A stretch of 46,451 bases of DNA from Sphingomonas bacterium (GCF_028293085.1 NZ_JAQGLC010000282.1:1-46451); one strand, 5' to 3'. Counted from the stretch's first letter, positions 18,155 to 26,774 are shown. Translations and numbers: made by a program. The notes: a model not told the origin generated them from the sequence alone.

Positions 18155-18616
18155 TCAGGCTACGGCCTTCTCCGTCTCGGCCAGCGCGGCGAGCTGCTCG
18201 GCGACCTTGCCCCAGCCCTCGACGAAACCCATCGCCTCGTGCTGCTTCAACGCTTCCTCTGACCAGTGCCGCGCGCCGGCGGTGTAGCGGGTCCTGCCGC
18301 CCTCGTCGGCGAACTCGAAGAAACCGACCATGAAGGCGGTCTGCGGAATCCAGCCGGCCTTGAACGCATCGGTGAAGACGAAGCGCCGGTTCGGCGTCAC
18401 CTCCAGGAACACGCCTTCCATCGGATGTTCCTCGCCGTCGGGGCCGCGCATGATCATCGCGGAGCGGCCGCCCGCGCGCCAGTCCTGCTCGACGATCTCG
18501 GTCGTCCATGGTTTGGGGCACCACCATTCGGCCAGCCGCTCGGTGGCGATCCGCCACACCCGTTCGACCGGCGCGTCGATCAGCCGCGTGACCGACAGCT
18601 CATGCTCGGCGCTCAT
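18155..18616 (-). CDS. SRPBCC/AHSA1-like protein
   Basis: 153-residue START-like ligand-binding fold of the activator-of-Hsp90 (AHSA1) C-terminal type. The pattern is typical: VTRLIDAPVERVWRIATE, then EWWCPKP, a central VTPNRRFVFTDAF strand pair, and a C-terminal helix with HEAMGFVEGWGKVAEQLA. Bacterial members usually sit beside small regulators and glyoxalase-like genes, as here; their ligands are unknown. Its ATG overlaps the preceding VOC gene stop by four bases (ATGA). Confidence 0.9.
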   Translation of the reverse strand: MSAEHELSVTRLIDAPVERVWRIATERLAEWWCPKPWTTEIVEQDWRAGGRSAMIMRGPDGEEHPMEGVFLEVTPNRRFVFTDAFKAGWIPQTAFMVGFFEFADEGGRTRYTAGARHWSEEALKQHEAMGFVEGWGKVAEQLAALAETEKAVA

Positions 18617-19101
18617 GCCGTGACCTCCCCGGCCAGCGCCCGTTCGATCGTCGCGACGTCGATCTTCCGCATCGTCATCATCGCCTCCATCGCGCGCGCG
18701 GCCGCTGCCCGGTCGGGGTTGGTCATCGCGTCGGTCAGCACGCGCGGCGTGATTTGCCAGGACAGGCCCCATTTGTCCTTGCACCAGCCACATTCGCTCT
18801 CGGCGCCGCCATTGCCGACGATTGCGTTCCAGTAGCGGTCGGTCTCCGCCTGGTCGTCGGTATGGACCTGGAAGGACACCGCCTCGTCGAATTTGAACAT
18901 CGGCCCGCCGTTGAGCCCGAGGAACCGCATGCCGAGCACCGTGAAATCGACGGTCAGCACATCGCCTTCATGCCCGCCGGGAAAGTCGGCCGGCGCGCGG
19001 TGGACCGCCTCGACCCGCGAATCCGGGAAGGTGGCGGCATAGAAGGCCGCGGCCTCTTCGGCCGTGCCGTCATACCAGAGGCAGGGGGAAATCTTTGTCA
19101 T
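18613..19101 (-). CDS. PhnB-like VOC (glyoxalase-fold) protein
   Basis: 162-residue protein of the PhnB/3-demethylubiquinone-methyltransferase-like VOC family. It begins KISPCLWYDGTAEEAAAFYA, then shows GLNGGPMFKFDEAVSFQVH and CGWCKDKWGLSWQITP, typical of this group. Many members are annotated as methyltransferases without evidence, and the enzymatic role is unknown. AAGGAGAGAG precedes the ATG. It is coupled to the SRPBCC gene downstream. Confidence 0.9.
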   Translation of the reverse strand: MTKISPCLWYDGTAEEAAAFYAATFPDSRVEAVHRAPADFPGGHEGDVLTVDFTVLGMRFLGLNGGPMFKFDEAVSFQVHTDDQAETDRYWNAIVGNGGAESECGWCKDKWGLSWQITPRVLTDAMTNPDRAAAARAMEAMMTMRKIDVATIERALAGEVTA

Positions 19102-19131
19102 GGCACTCTCTCCTTGTTGCTGGCCCGGCTG

Positions 19132-19908
19132 TTACTGGCCCGGCCCGACCACGCCGAACATCACGCCGTGCGGGTCGCTCGCGACGATGATCCGGTCGCC
19201 GCCGGGCACCTCCATCGGGCCGGCATGGACCGTCCCGCCGCTCTTCGTCACCTTGGCCGCCGCTGCCTCGATATCGGGCGCGCGGAAATAGAAGCGCCAG
19301 GCCGCGGGCGGGCTGTCGGCGGGGCGGTTCATCGTCGCGCCGATCGTCTGGTCGCCGGCCTGGACGAAGATGTAATCGCCCATGTCGCCCATCGGCATCT
19401 TATCGGGATAGGTCCAGCCGAACACCGCCGCATAAAAGGCGTTGGCGCCGGCCTGGTCGGGCGTCGACAGCTCGTTCCAGTTGCACTTGCCCATGCCCAT
19501 CCGGTCGAAAGCGGTGCTGCTGTCGTCGGACGCGCCGCGCATCACGTAAAAGGGGATGCCCTGCGGATCGGTGACCATCGCGATCCGGCCGACGCCGGGG
19601 ATGTCCCAGGGCGGCATCATCACCTTGCCGCCTTCCGCCTTGATCTTCTCGACCGAGGCATCGACATCCCTGACCCCGATATAGAAGAGCCAGGTCGGCT
19701 TCGCGCCACCGGCGATCATCTCGTCGGTCAAGCGGAATACGCCGCCGACCATGCCGCCGTCAGCGGTGCCGATCATGCGGTAATCCATCTCGCCGGACGG
19801 CTGGGCCTCGACCGTCCAGTCGATCACCTCGTCGTAAAATGCCTTGGACGCGTCGGGATCGGCGGTCATCAGCTCGTACCAGATCGGCGTACCTTCGGGA
19901 TTCGGCAT
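19132..19908 (-). CDS. Two-domain VOC (glyoxalase/bleomycin-resistance fold) protein
   Basis: 258 residues with two VOC modules. The first (about 6-125) starts GTPIWYELMTADPDASKAFY; the second (about 138-255) starts KCNWNELSTPDQAGANAFYA. Each ends with a DPxG segment (TDPQGIPF and SDPHGVMF). This layout resembles the family around the mycobacterial antigen CFP-30B. The metal and substrate are unknown. Its leader (GGAGAGAGACGATG) is almost identical to that of the DUF1428 gene just upstream, which suggests duplication or a shared translational setting. Confidence 0.9.
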   Translation of the reverse strand: MPNPEGTPIWYELMTADPDASKAFYDEVIDWTVEAQPSGEMDYRMIGTADGGMVGGVFRLTDEMIAGGAKPTWLFYIGVRDVDASVEKIKAEGGKVMMPPWDIPGVGRIAMVTDPQGIPFYVMRGASDDSSTAFDRMGMGKCNWNELSTPDQAGANAFYAAVFGWTYPDKMPMGDMGDYIFVQAGDQTIGATMNRPADSPPAAWRFYFRAPDIEAAAAKVTKSGGTVHAGPMEVPGGDRIIVASDPHGVMFGVVGPGQ

Positions 19909-19932
19909 CGTCTCTCTCCTTCGGGGCAGGGT

Positions 19933-20652
19933 TCAGGCGTCGAGGATAGGGGCGAAGCCGCCATAGACCATGCGCTTGCCGTCGAACGGCATCTCCTGGT
20001 CGGCCGACGGTTTCATCCGCTCGTCTTCCATCACCTTGGCCATGCCGGCGTCGCGGGTCGCCTTGTCGGGCCATTCGACCCAGGAGAAGACCACTTTCTC
20101 GTCGTCCGTCGCCTGCACCGCGCCCTTGTAATCGGTCACCTTGCCGTCCGGCAGATAGTCGCCCCAGGCTTCGACCACGCGGGTCGCGCCATGGTCGCGG
20201 AACACCGTGGATGCCTTGGTCGCCATATCGCGATAGGCTTCTTTCCGATCGTCCCCGACCGGCACGAGATAACCGTCGACATAGCCGATCGTTCCGCCGG
20301 GGCCGTCATCGAGCAGCGGCGCGAAGCCGCCGAAGATCATGCGCTTCCCGTCAAAGGGCATCTCGCCCATCGCGGCCATGCGCGGATCCTCCATCATCTT
20401 CGCCATGCCGTTCTCGAGGACGTCCCTGGAGGGCCATTCGATCCAGCTGAACAGCACGACTTCGTCCTTCTCCGCCTTCACCGCGCGCTTGAAATCGGTG
20501 ACTTTGCCGTCGGGCACCTCGTCACCCCAATTTTCCACCATGCGGGTCGCGCCGAATTCGCGGAACAACGGCACCGCCTTGGTAGCATGATCGATATAGG
20601 CCTGCTTGTTCGCCGCCGGCACCGCCAGCACGAACCCCTGGATATAGCTCAT
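19933..20652 (-). CDS. Tandem DUF1428 protein
   Basis: 239 residues made of two similar DUF1428 modules, each with a ferredoxin-like dimeric alpha/beta-barrel pattern. Matching pairs include YIQGFVLAVP and YVDGYLVPVG, GATRMVENWGDEVPDGKVTD and GATRVVEAWGDYLPDGKVTD, and EMPFDGKRMIFGGFAP and EMPFDGKRMVYGGFAP. Single-module DUF1428 proteins are about half this length, so this is an internal duplication and fusion. The function is unknown. The ATG at 20650-20652 follows GAGGAGAGAG. It sits in the middle of the HxlR-linked run. Confidence 0.9.
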   Translation of the reverse strand: MSYIQGFVLAVPAANKQAYIDHATKAVPLFREFGATRMVENWGDEVPDGKVTDFKRAVKAEKDEVVLFSWIEWPSRDVLENGMAKMMEDPRMAAMGEMPFDGKRMIFGGFAPLLDDGPGGTIGYVDGYLVPVGDDRKEAYRDMATKASTVFRDHGATRVVEAWGDYLPDGKVTDYKGAVQATDDEKVVFSWVEWPDKATRDAGMAKVMEDERMKPSADQEMPFDGKRMVYGGFAPILDA

Positions 20653-20688
20653 CGTCTCTCTCCTCTGTCGTCACCTTGTTCCGGGCGT

Positions 20689-21132
20689 TCAGGCGTCCAC
20701 CGGCTCCCCGCCGCCCGACATCGCGGCCATCGCCGCCTCGACGTCCATCCAGGTCAGCTCGATGATATGGCCGTCGGGATCCTCGAAGCTGCGGCCATAC
20801 ATGAAGCCGTGATCCTGGGCCGGCGTGGGATCGGCCCGGGCCCCGGCGGCAACCGCCCGGGCGAGCGTCGCATCGACTGCATCGCGGCTATCCTCCGTCA
20901 GGCAGATCAGCACTTCGCAAACGGTACGCGCATCGGCGATCGTCTTGGACGTGAAATCGGCGAAGCGGGCATGACTCAGGACCATTAGGCTGATCGTGTC
21001 GGAGAACATCAGCATCGCCGCCGTGCCGGCCTGGCAGAATCGCGCATCCTTCGTCGCACCGACCGCCTCGTAGAAAGCGGCCGAGCGCTCCACATCGGCA
21101 ACCGGCAGGTTCACGAAGATCATCTTGGGCAT
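20689..21132 (-). CDS. VOC family protein (lactoylglutathione-lyase-like)
   Basis: 147-residue single-module glyoxalase-fold protein. It begins KMIFVNLPVADVERSAAFYE and ends with SFEDPDGHIIELTWMD, the usual metal-binding Glu segment of this group. The ATG at 21130-21132 is preceded by AAGGAAAGGA; the longer frame to 21417 only overlaps the antisense of the HxlR gene. It is the first gene of the minus-strand run and faces the HxlR gene across 76 bases with a candidate operator. Confidence 0.9.
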   Translation of the reverse strand: MPKMIFVNLPVADVERSAAFYEAVGATKDARFCQAGTAAMLMFSDTISLMVLSHARFADFTSKTIADARTVCEVLICLTEDSRDAVDATLARAVAAGARADPTPAQDHGFMYGRSFEDPDGHIIELTWMDVEAAMAAMSGGGEPVDA

Positions 21133-21192
21133 GGCAAATCCTTTCCTTCGTCGCTTTTCGCGAATCGCTGTTTGACCGTGATGCCTTATTCG

Positions 21193-21228
21193 GTTATTAA
21201 AAACAACCATGGAGTTAGAAAAAATAAC
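21193..21228. promoter_or_regulatory. Candidate HxlR operator / AT-rich divergent control region
   Basis: GTTATT (21193-21198) and AATAAC (21223-21228) form an inverted repeat over an AT-rich core that spans the proposed HxlR ATG at 21209. This is the most AT-rich stretch in the neighbourhood. If it is the HxlR site, the regulator could repress itself and the divergent operon; if so, the real start may be the ATG at 21233. Confidence 0.4.
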
Positions 21229-21928
21229 TGATATGCCGAAGGCGACGGAAAATGCGTCGAAAAGGGCGGAAAAGCGCTGGTATGACGATGCGTGCGGCAC
21301 CGCGCTTGCGATGGAGCTGGTTGGCGAGCGCTGGTCGCTGCTGATCGTGCGTGAGCTGATGTTCGGCCCGCGCCGCTTCGGCGAGCTGAAAAAGGCCCTT
21401 GGCGGCATCAGCGCCAATGTGCTGACCCAGCGGCTCGAAGGTATGGAAGAGGCCGGGATCCTGACGCGCCAGAAGCTCCCGCCGCCCGCCTCGGTGCAGG
21501 TCTATGGGCTCACCCAATGGGGCTATGCCAGCGAGCGCGCGATCCAGGAGCTGGGCCGCTGGGCGGTGCAGTCGCACAGGCACGACACCACCCTGCCGCT
21601 CAGCGCGGCCTCGCTGATGCTGTCCTTCCGCACGATGATCGACCGGTCGCGGTCGGGGACCGTCAACGCCATGATCGGCTTCCGACTCGGTGACGAGGAT
21701 TTCGTCGCGCTGGTCGATGCCGAAGGGATTGCGATCCGGCGAGCCGATCGGCGCGAAGCCGCAACGGTCTTTGCCAGCGATCCGGTGACGATGGCCTCGA
21801 TCGTCTATGGCGGGCGGCCGATCGCCGACGCGGAAGGGGCGGGGAGCCTGTCGCTGAGCGGCGATCGCGCCCTGGCGGAGACGTTCGTGACGCTGTTTCC
21901 GTTGCCGCCCAAGACCGGTTCGGCTTGA
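21209..21928 (+). CDS. HxlR family transcriptional regulator
   Basis: 239-residue regulator. The HxlR winged-helix domain (about 23-115) contains the conserved Cys29 in DDACGTALAMELVGERW and then IVRELMFGPRRFGELKKAL and ISANVLTQRLEGMEEAGIL. The extra C-terminal region of about 110 residues resembles a SCP-2-like or ligand-binding add-on seen in some HxlR proteins; its role is unclear. Cys29 could sense thiol-reactive stress, as in other HxlR members, but this is inference. The start is 21209 or 21233; neither has a strong ribosome site. It is divergent from the VOC/DUF1428/SRPBCC/DUF899 run. Confidence 0.9.
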   Translation: MELEKITDMPKATENASKRAEKRWYDDACGTALAMELVGERWSLLIVRELMFGPRRFGELKKALGGISANVLTQRLEGMEEAGILTRQKLPPPASVQVYGLTQWGYASERAIQELGRWAVQSHRHDTTLPLSAASLMLSFRTMIDRSRSGTVNAMIGFRLGDEDFVALVDAEGIAIRRADRREAATVFASDPVTMASIVYGGRPIADAEGAGSLSLSGDRALAETFVTLFPLPPKTGSA

Positions 21929-21940
21929 CGCGGCCCGTTT

Positions 21941-21973
21941 CCGTTCGCAGTGAGCCTGTCGAAGTGCCGTTCT
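21941..21973. repeat. Short dispersed intergenic repeat (TTCGCAGTGAGCCTGTCGAAG type)
   Basis: The stretch contains GTTCGCAGTGAGCCTGTCGA followed by AGTGCCGTTC, a form of an intergenic repeat seen in many sphingomonad and other proteobacterial genomes. Only one copy is visible here. It lies between the HxlR stop and cobS. Confidence 0.45.
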
Positions 21974-22005
21974 TCCTTCTCGCTCGTTGAAGAGGAGCAT
22001 GGCTT

Positions 22006-23040
22006 TTGCAGATCAGCCCGAACGGTACCGAGATCATGACCGACATCCCCAACACCCAGCCCGACAGCCGCGAAACCACGATCATGGACGCGCCCGACAA
22101 GATGCTGAGCGTCCGCGAGGTGTTCGGCATCGATTCGGACATGCAGGTCCCCGCCTTCAGCGAAGCGGACGAGCGCGTGCCCGATCTCGATCCGGCCTAT
22201 GTCTTCGACGGCGACACCACGCTCGCGATCTGCGCCGGCTTTGCCTATAATCGCCGCGTGATGGTCCAGGGCTATCACGGCACCGGCAAGTCGACTCATA
22301 TCGAGCAGGTCGCGGCGCGCCTCAAATGGCCGTGCATCCGGATCAACCTCGATGCCCATATCAGCCGCATCGATCTGGTCGGCCGCGACGCGATCGTGCT
22401 GAAGGACGGCCAGCAGGTCACCGAATTCCGCGAGGGGCTCCTGCCCTGGGCGCTGCAGACGCCGACCGCGCTCGTCTTCGACGAATATGATGCCGGGCGT
22501 CCGGACGTGATGTTCGTGATCCAGCGGGTGCTGGAGACCGAGGGCAAGCTGACCCTGCTCGACCAGAACCGCGTGATCCGCCCCAACCCCTGGTTCCGCC
22601 TCTTCTCGACCGCCAACACGGTCGGTCTCGGCGACACCAGCGGCCTCTATCACGGCACGCAGCAGATCAACCAGGGCCAGATGGACCGCTGGAACATCGT
22701 CGTCACGCTCAACTATCTGCCCGCCGCGGTCGAGGCGCAGATCGTGCTCGCCAAGTCGGGCGAATATGACAAGCCCGAGGGTAAGCAGGTCGTCGACAAC
22801 ATGGTCCGCGTCGCTGACCTGACGCGCCGCGGCTTCATGAACGGCGACATCTCGACCGTGATGAGCCCGCGCACCGTGATCACCTGGGCGCAGAACGCGT
22901 TGATCTTCGGCGATGTCGGCTTCGCCTTCCGCCTGTCGTTCCTCAACAAATGCGACGAGGCGGAGCGGGCATTGGTCGCCGAATATTATCAGCGCGTCTT
23001 CGGCAAGGACCTGCCCGAGAGCGTGGTCGGCAAGGCTTGA
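22006..23040 (+). CDS. cobS: Aerobic cobaltochelatase subunit CobS
   Basis: AAA+ ATPase subunit that, with CobT and CobN, inserts cobalt into hydrogenobyrinic acid a,c-diamide during cobalamin synthesis. The 344 residues include Walker [10 protein letters not shown] (89-97), Walker B ALVFDEYD (155-162, Asp159/Glu160) and the conserved opening [21 protein letters not shown] at 22006 is chosen because AGAGGAG lies eight bases upstream; an ATG at 22036 in the same frame also fits. An ATG at 21999 is out of frame and too close to the ribosome site. cobN is not in the window. It is separated from cobT by a toxin-antitoxin pair and an exported protein. Confidence 0.93.
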   Translation: MQISPNGTEIMTDIPNTQPDSRETTIMDAPDKMLSVREVFGIDSDMQVPAFSEADERVPDLDPAYVFDGDTTLAICAGFAYNRRVMVQGYHGTGKSTHIEQVAARLKWPCIRINLDAHISRIDLVGRDAIVLKDGQQVTEFREGLLPWALQTPTALVFDEYDAGRPDVMFVIQRVLETEGKLTLLDQNRVIRPNPWFRLFSTANTVGLGDTSGLYHGTQQINQGQMDRWNIVVTLNYLPAAVEAQIVLAKSGEYDKPEGKQVVDNMVRVADLTRRGFMNGDISTVMSPRTVITWAQNALIFGDVGFAFRLSFLNKCDEAERALVAEYYQRVFGKDLPESVVGKA

Positions 23041-23068
23041 TTCCGGGATTGATGCCGGCGCACAGATG

Positions 23069-23085
23069 GACTAAGTTGACTAAGT
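23069..23085. promoter_or_regulatory. Direct repeat upstream of the antitoxin gene
   Basis: GACTAAGT occurs twice with a one-base spacer (23069-23076 and 23078-23085), 19 bases before the antitoxin ATG. This placement fits an operator for autoregulation by the antitoxin. A TTGACT hexamer inside it could serve as a -35 element. Confidence 0.5.
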
Positions 23086-23103
23086 CTATTTGAGGGCTGG
23101 TTC

Positions 23104-23364
23104 ATGAACGCCATCGTCAACATCCACGAAGCCAAGACGCATTTCTCGAAGCTGATCGAGCGGGCGCATTCGGGTGAGGAAATCGTCGTTGCAAAGGCGG
23201 GCAAGCCATATGCGCGGCTGGTGCCGCTTGAAGTGGAGCCGAAGCCCGATCGGAAGCCGGGCGGGTTGAAGATTCTTGGTGATATTCCCGACTCGGTCTG
23301 GTTCGATCCGCTACCCGACGATGAGCTCGACGCCTGGGAAGGCAAATATTCGAATATCGTCTGA
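23104..23364 (+). CDS. Phd/YefM-type antitoxin
   Basis: 86-residue antitoxin. The N-terminal DNA-binding half reads MNAIVNIHEAKTHFSKLIER, then SGEEIVVAKAGKPYARLVPL, the typical Phd/YefM fold. The acidic, flexible C-terminus (from about 55) should wrap and block the toxin. It is 12 bases upstream of the PIN toxin gene and should be made with it. A direct repeat upstream is a likely operator. The pair sits as an insertion between cobS and cobT. Confidence 0.92.
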   Translation: MNAIVNIHEAKTHFSKLIERAHSGEEIVVAKAGKPYARLVPLEVEPKPDRKPGGLKILGDIPDSVWFDPLPDDELDAWEGKYSNIV

Positions 23365-23376
23365 GGCGACGGACAG

Positions 23377-23763
23377 ATGCGATTGCTGCTCGATACCCAT
23401 GCGCTGATCTGGTGGTGGACCGATGCGCCACAATTGAGTCCGGAGGTGCGCCGGATATTGAGTGCCGGCGATAACGAAATCTTCGTCAGCGCGGCGTGCA
23501 TCTGGGAGATAGCGACCAAATGGCGGATCGGAAAATTGCGGGAGATCGCCGATCCGGCGAGCCAATATGCTCCATTGATGACGGAGAACGGGTTTGTCGG
23601 GCTGGCCCTGACGGAGGAGCACGCAATGAAAGCCGGTTTGCTCCCCGGCGAACATCGCGATCCCTTCGATCGGATGATCGCGGCGCAGGCGTTGATCGAA
23701 GGACTGGTCGTGATTACGCGAGACCCTGCACTGGCGGCTTTCGGTTGCGACGTGATCTGGTAG
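23377..23763 (+). CDS. vapC: PIN-domain toxin (VapC family)
   Basis: 128-residue PIN-domain ribonuclease toxin, expected to cleave RNA and slow growth when free of antitoxin. Acidic active-site residues are visible: Asp6 in LLDTHALIWW, Glu44 in IWEIATK, Asp95 and Asp98 in HRDPFDRMIAAQA, and Asp116. This is the subgroup usually paired with Phd-type antitoxins, as here. The RNA target is unknown. No truncation is seen, so the system looks intact. Confidence 0.93.
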   Translation: MRLLLDTHALIWWWTDAPQLSPEVRRILSAGDNEIFVSAACIWEIATKWRIGKLREIADPASQYAPLMTENGFVGLALTEEHAMKAGLLPGEHRDPFDRMIAAQALIEGLVVITRDPALAAFGCDVIW

Positions 23764-23772
23764 GGGTCCGGG

Positions 23773-24594
23773 ATGACAGGCACACCCGGCACCTTTTCTG
23801 GCATGCGCATGGCGGGGCTCGCGGCGATGCTGCTGCTCACCGCCGCCAAAAACACCGACTATAAGGTCGGCCCCGCGCCGCTGCCGCTCCTTCCCGGCCG
23901 GACGCCCGCCGGCGAGCAGCTGGCGCGGCCCGGCGACGTGGTCGCACAAAGCCGGTTCGGCCGGGCCGAGACGATCCTGCTGGTCGATCCGATCGCGCTC
24001 GACCGGCTCGGCCAGAAGCGCAATTTCACGAAGGAGACGGTGTTCGAATCGGCCAGCGTCCCCGGCGTGCCGGGCGATCCGCCAGTGCTGTTCTGCGAGG
24101 CCGAGCAGCAGCCGTCTCTGGCCAAGGCGATGGTCGGATCCATGGCGTTCGGCATGGTCGGCGTGCTCCGCCCGACCCGGCTCGTCACCCGCTACTGCCT
24201 GTACGATACCGACCATGACGAGAAGCTCGATCACGCCATCCTGATCGGTGCGAAGGGCGATTCGGGGCATGCGCCCTTCGCCATCACGCCGGCGCGCTAC
24301 GGCCTGATCACCGGCATGCTGCTCGGCGGCGGCAGCGAGCTGCGGCTGCGCTATGCGGGCAACGCCGGCGAGAAGGACAGCGTATCCTTCGATACCGAGG
24401 TCACCATGTTCGGCATGGTCCGGCCCTTGCCGGGCGCGCGCCACGCGATCCCGATCGCGAAGCTGCCCGCTTACGCGGTCATCGAGGGCGCGGTCGTGAC
24501 GGTGCTCGGCTATGATCCCGAAACCCGCATCGCCCGGGTGCGGATCGATCGCGATCTTGCGCCGGGGCATTTCGTGATGCCAGAGCAGAAATAA
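23773..24594 (+). CDS. Unrecognised exported protein in the cob region
   Basis: 273 residues that I cannot assign to a family. The N-terminus has a hydrophobic run ([14 protein letters not shown], about 13-26) that may be a signal peptide, and the start may be a later Met (11 or 13). The rest is soluble-looking, with several Gly-rich strands. The stop overlaps the cobT ATG by one base (TAATG), so it is coupled to cobT rather than to the toxin gene nine bases upstream. A link to cobalt insertion is possible from position only. Confidence 0.65.
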   Translation: MTGTPGTFSGMRMAGLAAMLLLTAAKNTDYKVGPAPLPLLPGRTPAGEQLARPGDVVAQSRFGRAETILLVDPIALDRLGQKRNFTKETVFESASVPGVPGDPPVLFCEAEQQPSLAKAMVGSMAFGMVGVLRPTRLVTRYCLYDTDHDEKLDHAILIGAKGDSGHAPFAITPARYGLITGMLLGGGSELRLRYAGNAGEKDSVSFDTEVTMFGMVRPLPGARHAIPIAKLPAYAVIEGAVVTVLGYDPETRIARVRIDRDLAPGHFVMPEQK

Positions 24595-26423
24595 TGACGA
24601 CCGAAACGCCCCTCGATCGCTTCAAGTCGGTGCTCGGCGGCGCCGCGCGCGCGATCGCGCGCGAGCCCGAGATCGAGCTCGCCTTCACCGCCGACGCGCC
24701 GACTCAGTCGGGCAAGCATATCAAGGTGCCGATGCCGGCGCGCACCCTGCCGGCCGATCAGGTGGCGGAGGCGCGCGGCTTCGCTGACGGCTTCGCGCTC
24801 CGGCTGCGGCATCACAATGCGGCGGTCCATGCGAAACAGGCGCCGGGCGATGCGGTGGCCCGCTCGGTGTTCGACTCAGTCGAAAGCGCCCGGGTCGAGG
24901 CGCTCGGCGCGCGCGGCTATGCCGGCATCGCCGCCAATCTCGCGACGGCGCTCGATCTGAAGCTGCGCGCCGATCCGATCACCCGCGCGCGCAACCGCGA
25001 CGAGGTGCCGCTGTCCACCGCGCTCGGCCTGATGGTGCGCCAGCGGCTGACCGGCGCCGAGGCCCCGGCGATCGCCGCGCCCGGCCTCGCGCTGGTGCGC
25101 GACTGGATCGAGGAGAAGGCCGGCAAGGATCTCGACGCGCTGCCGCTCGCGATCGACGATCAGCGCGCCTTTGCCCATCTCGTGACCCGGCTGCTCGAGG
25201 ATCTCGAGCTGGTCGAGGGCGACATGATCCCCGACGAGTCCGATGAGGGCGGATCCGAGGACGAGGGCACTGACGAGCAGAATCAGGACGAGGGCGAGGA
25301 CGGCGAAAGCGAGGGCGAGCAGGGCCAGGGCGAGATCGAGGCGCGCGGCTCCGAACGCGACGCCGAATCGCAGGACGGCGAAGGCGCGACTGACAGCGAC
25401 AGCGATTTCGACGACATGGACGGCGAGCCCGGCGATGACGGCGACGAGGGCATGCTTCCGGTCCGCCCCAACCGCCCTTTCTCCGATCTCTCGCCCCAGT
25501 TCGAATACAAGGCATGGACGACCAGTTTCGACGAAGTGATCGCCGCAACCGATCTGTGCGACGCCGACGAGCTCGTGCGGCTGCGCTCCTATCTCGATCA
25601 GCAGCTGGTCCATCTCCAGGGCGTGGTGACCAAGCTCGCCAACCGGCTGCAGCGCCGGCTGATGGCGCAGCAGAATCGCAGCTGGGATTTCGATCAGGAG
25701 GAAGGACTGCTCGATGCCGCGCGCCTCGCGCGCGTCGTGGTCAACCCGACTCAGTCCTTGAGCTACAAGATCGAGCGCGAGACCGATTTCCGCGACACCG
25801 TCGTCACCCTGTTGATCGACAATAGCGGCTCGATGCGCGGCCGCCCGATCTCGATCGCCGCGATCAGCGCCGACATCCTCGCCCGCACGCTCGAACGCTG
25901 CGGGGTCAAGACCGAGATACTCGGCTTCACCACCCGCGCCTGGAAGGGCGGCCAGTCGCGCGAGACCTGGCTCGCCGCGGGTCGCCCGCCCCAGCCGGGC
26001 CGGCTCAACGACGTACGCCACATCGTCTACAAAAAGGCCGACGAGCCATGGCGCCGCGCGCGCACCTCGCTCGGGCTGATGATGCGCGAGGGGCTGCTCA
26101 AGGAGAATATCGACGGCGAGGCGTTGCTCTGGGCGCATTCGCGGCTGATCGCCCGGCCCGAGGAACGCAAGATCCTGATGGTCATCTCGGACGGCGCGCC
26201 GGTCGACGATTCGACGCTCAGCGTGAATTCGGGGAGCTATCTCGAACGCCATCTGCGCCAGGTGATCAACTGGATCGAGACCAAGTCGCCGGTCGAGCTG
26301 GCGGCGATCGGCATCGGCCATGACGTGACCCGCTATTATGCCCGTGCCGTCACGATCATGGACGCCGAGCAGCTCGGCGGCACGATCATCGAGCAGCTCG
26401 CTGCCCTGTTCGACAGTGATTGA
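24594..26423 (+). CDS. cobT: Aerobic cobaltochelatase subunit CobT
   Basis: Partner of CobS in the aerobic cobaltochelatase. The 609 residues show an N-terminal helical domain, a strongly acidic Glu/Asp/Ser/Gly linker (about 211-288), and a C-terminal VWA domain. The metal-ion site is DNSGS beginning at Asp409 in [13 protein letters not shown], followed by the rest of the MIDAS region (ISDGAPVDD). This is the known CobT layout. It overlaps the upstream exported-protein gene by one base and the downstream ribbon-helix-helix gene by eight. Confidence 0.95.
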   Translation: MTTETPLDRFKSVLGGAARAIAREPEIELAFTADAPTQSGKHIKVPMPARTLPADQVAEARGFADGFALRLRHHNAAVHAKQAPGDAVARSVFDSVESARVEALGARGYAGIAANLATALDLKLRADPITRARNRDEVPLSTALGLMVRQRLTGAEAPAIAAPGLALVRDWIEEKAGKDLDALPLAIDDQRAFAHLVTRLLEDLELVEGDMIPDESDEGGSEDEGTDEQNQDEGEDGESEGEQGQGEIEARGSERDAESQDGEGATDSDSDFDDMDGEPGDDGDEGMLPVRPNRPFSDLSPQFEYKAWTTSFDEVIAATDLCDADELVRLRSYLDQQLVHLQGVVTKLANRLQRRLMAQQNRSWDFDQEEGLLDAARLARVVVNPTQSLSYKIERETDFRDTVVTLLIDNSGSMRGRPISIAAISADILARTLERCGVKTEILGFTTRAWKGGQSRETWLAAGRPPQPGRLNDVRHIVYKKADEPWRRARTSLGLMMREGLLKENIDGEALLWAHSRLIARPEERKILMVISDGAPVDDSTLSVNSGSYLERHLRQVINWIETKSPVELAAIGIGHDVTRYYARAVTIMDAEQLGGTIIEQLAALFDSD

Positions 26424-26661
26424 GCCGCCGCCGGGCGGGTTCGAAGGGCCGGTCAAACGGTCCGTGACGATCGCCGGGCACGCCACCTCGATCAGCCTGG
26501 AGCCCCTGTTCTGGGACGCGCTCGAGGCGGCCGCGGCGGCACGGACGCTCCCGCTCAATGCGCTGATCGCCGAGATCGACGCGCTGCGCATCATGGCGGA
26601 GGAGCCGCCCAACCTGGCAAGCGCCTTGCGCACCTGGCTTCTGGCCCAACTCGCACCCTGA
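26416..26661 (+). CDS. Small ribbon-helix-helix domain protein
   Basis: 81-residue protein that starts at a GTG overlapping the end of cobT by eight bases. The order [43 protein letters not shown] fits a ribbon-helix-helix fold: a beta-strand for DNA contact, then two helices. Members of this family often sit behind unrelated operons, and a regulatory role is inferred only. It is probably co-transcribed with cobT. Confidence 0.75.
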   Translation: MIEPPPGGFEGPVKRSVTIAGHATSISLEPLFWDALEAAAAARTLPLNALIAEIDALRIMAEEPPNLASALRTWLLAQLAP

Positions 26662-26671
26662 TCCCATCGTC

Positions 26672-26690
26672 ATGCCGGTAGTTCCGGCAT
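26672..26690. repeat. REP-like palindrome
   Basis: ATGCCGG (26672-26678) and CCGGCAT (26684-26690) form a 7-bp stem with loop TAGTT. A second, weaker CCCGG/CCGGG pair lies further downstream. No T run follows, so it is more likely a REP-like element than a strong terminator, though it may protect the cob transcript end. Confidence 0.45.
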
Positions 26691-26774
26691 CCACTGTCCC
26701 GCACGCTCGAGCCCGGGGTGACGACCGGGTTTGGCAACCTCTTCCACCTCTCACTCGGCTTCTCCGGCCACAAC

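Noticed and set aside
21929..22005. Cobalamin riboswitch upstream of cobS
   Set aside because: The gap is only 77 bases, holds a common dispersed repeat and has no conserved B12-box.
21987..22250. ATG at 21999 with an AGAGGAG site
   Set aside because: The spacing between ribosome site and ATG is one base, the frame is short and ends inside cobS, and the same site fits the in-frame cobS TTG at 22006 with eight bases spacing.
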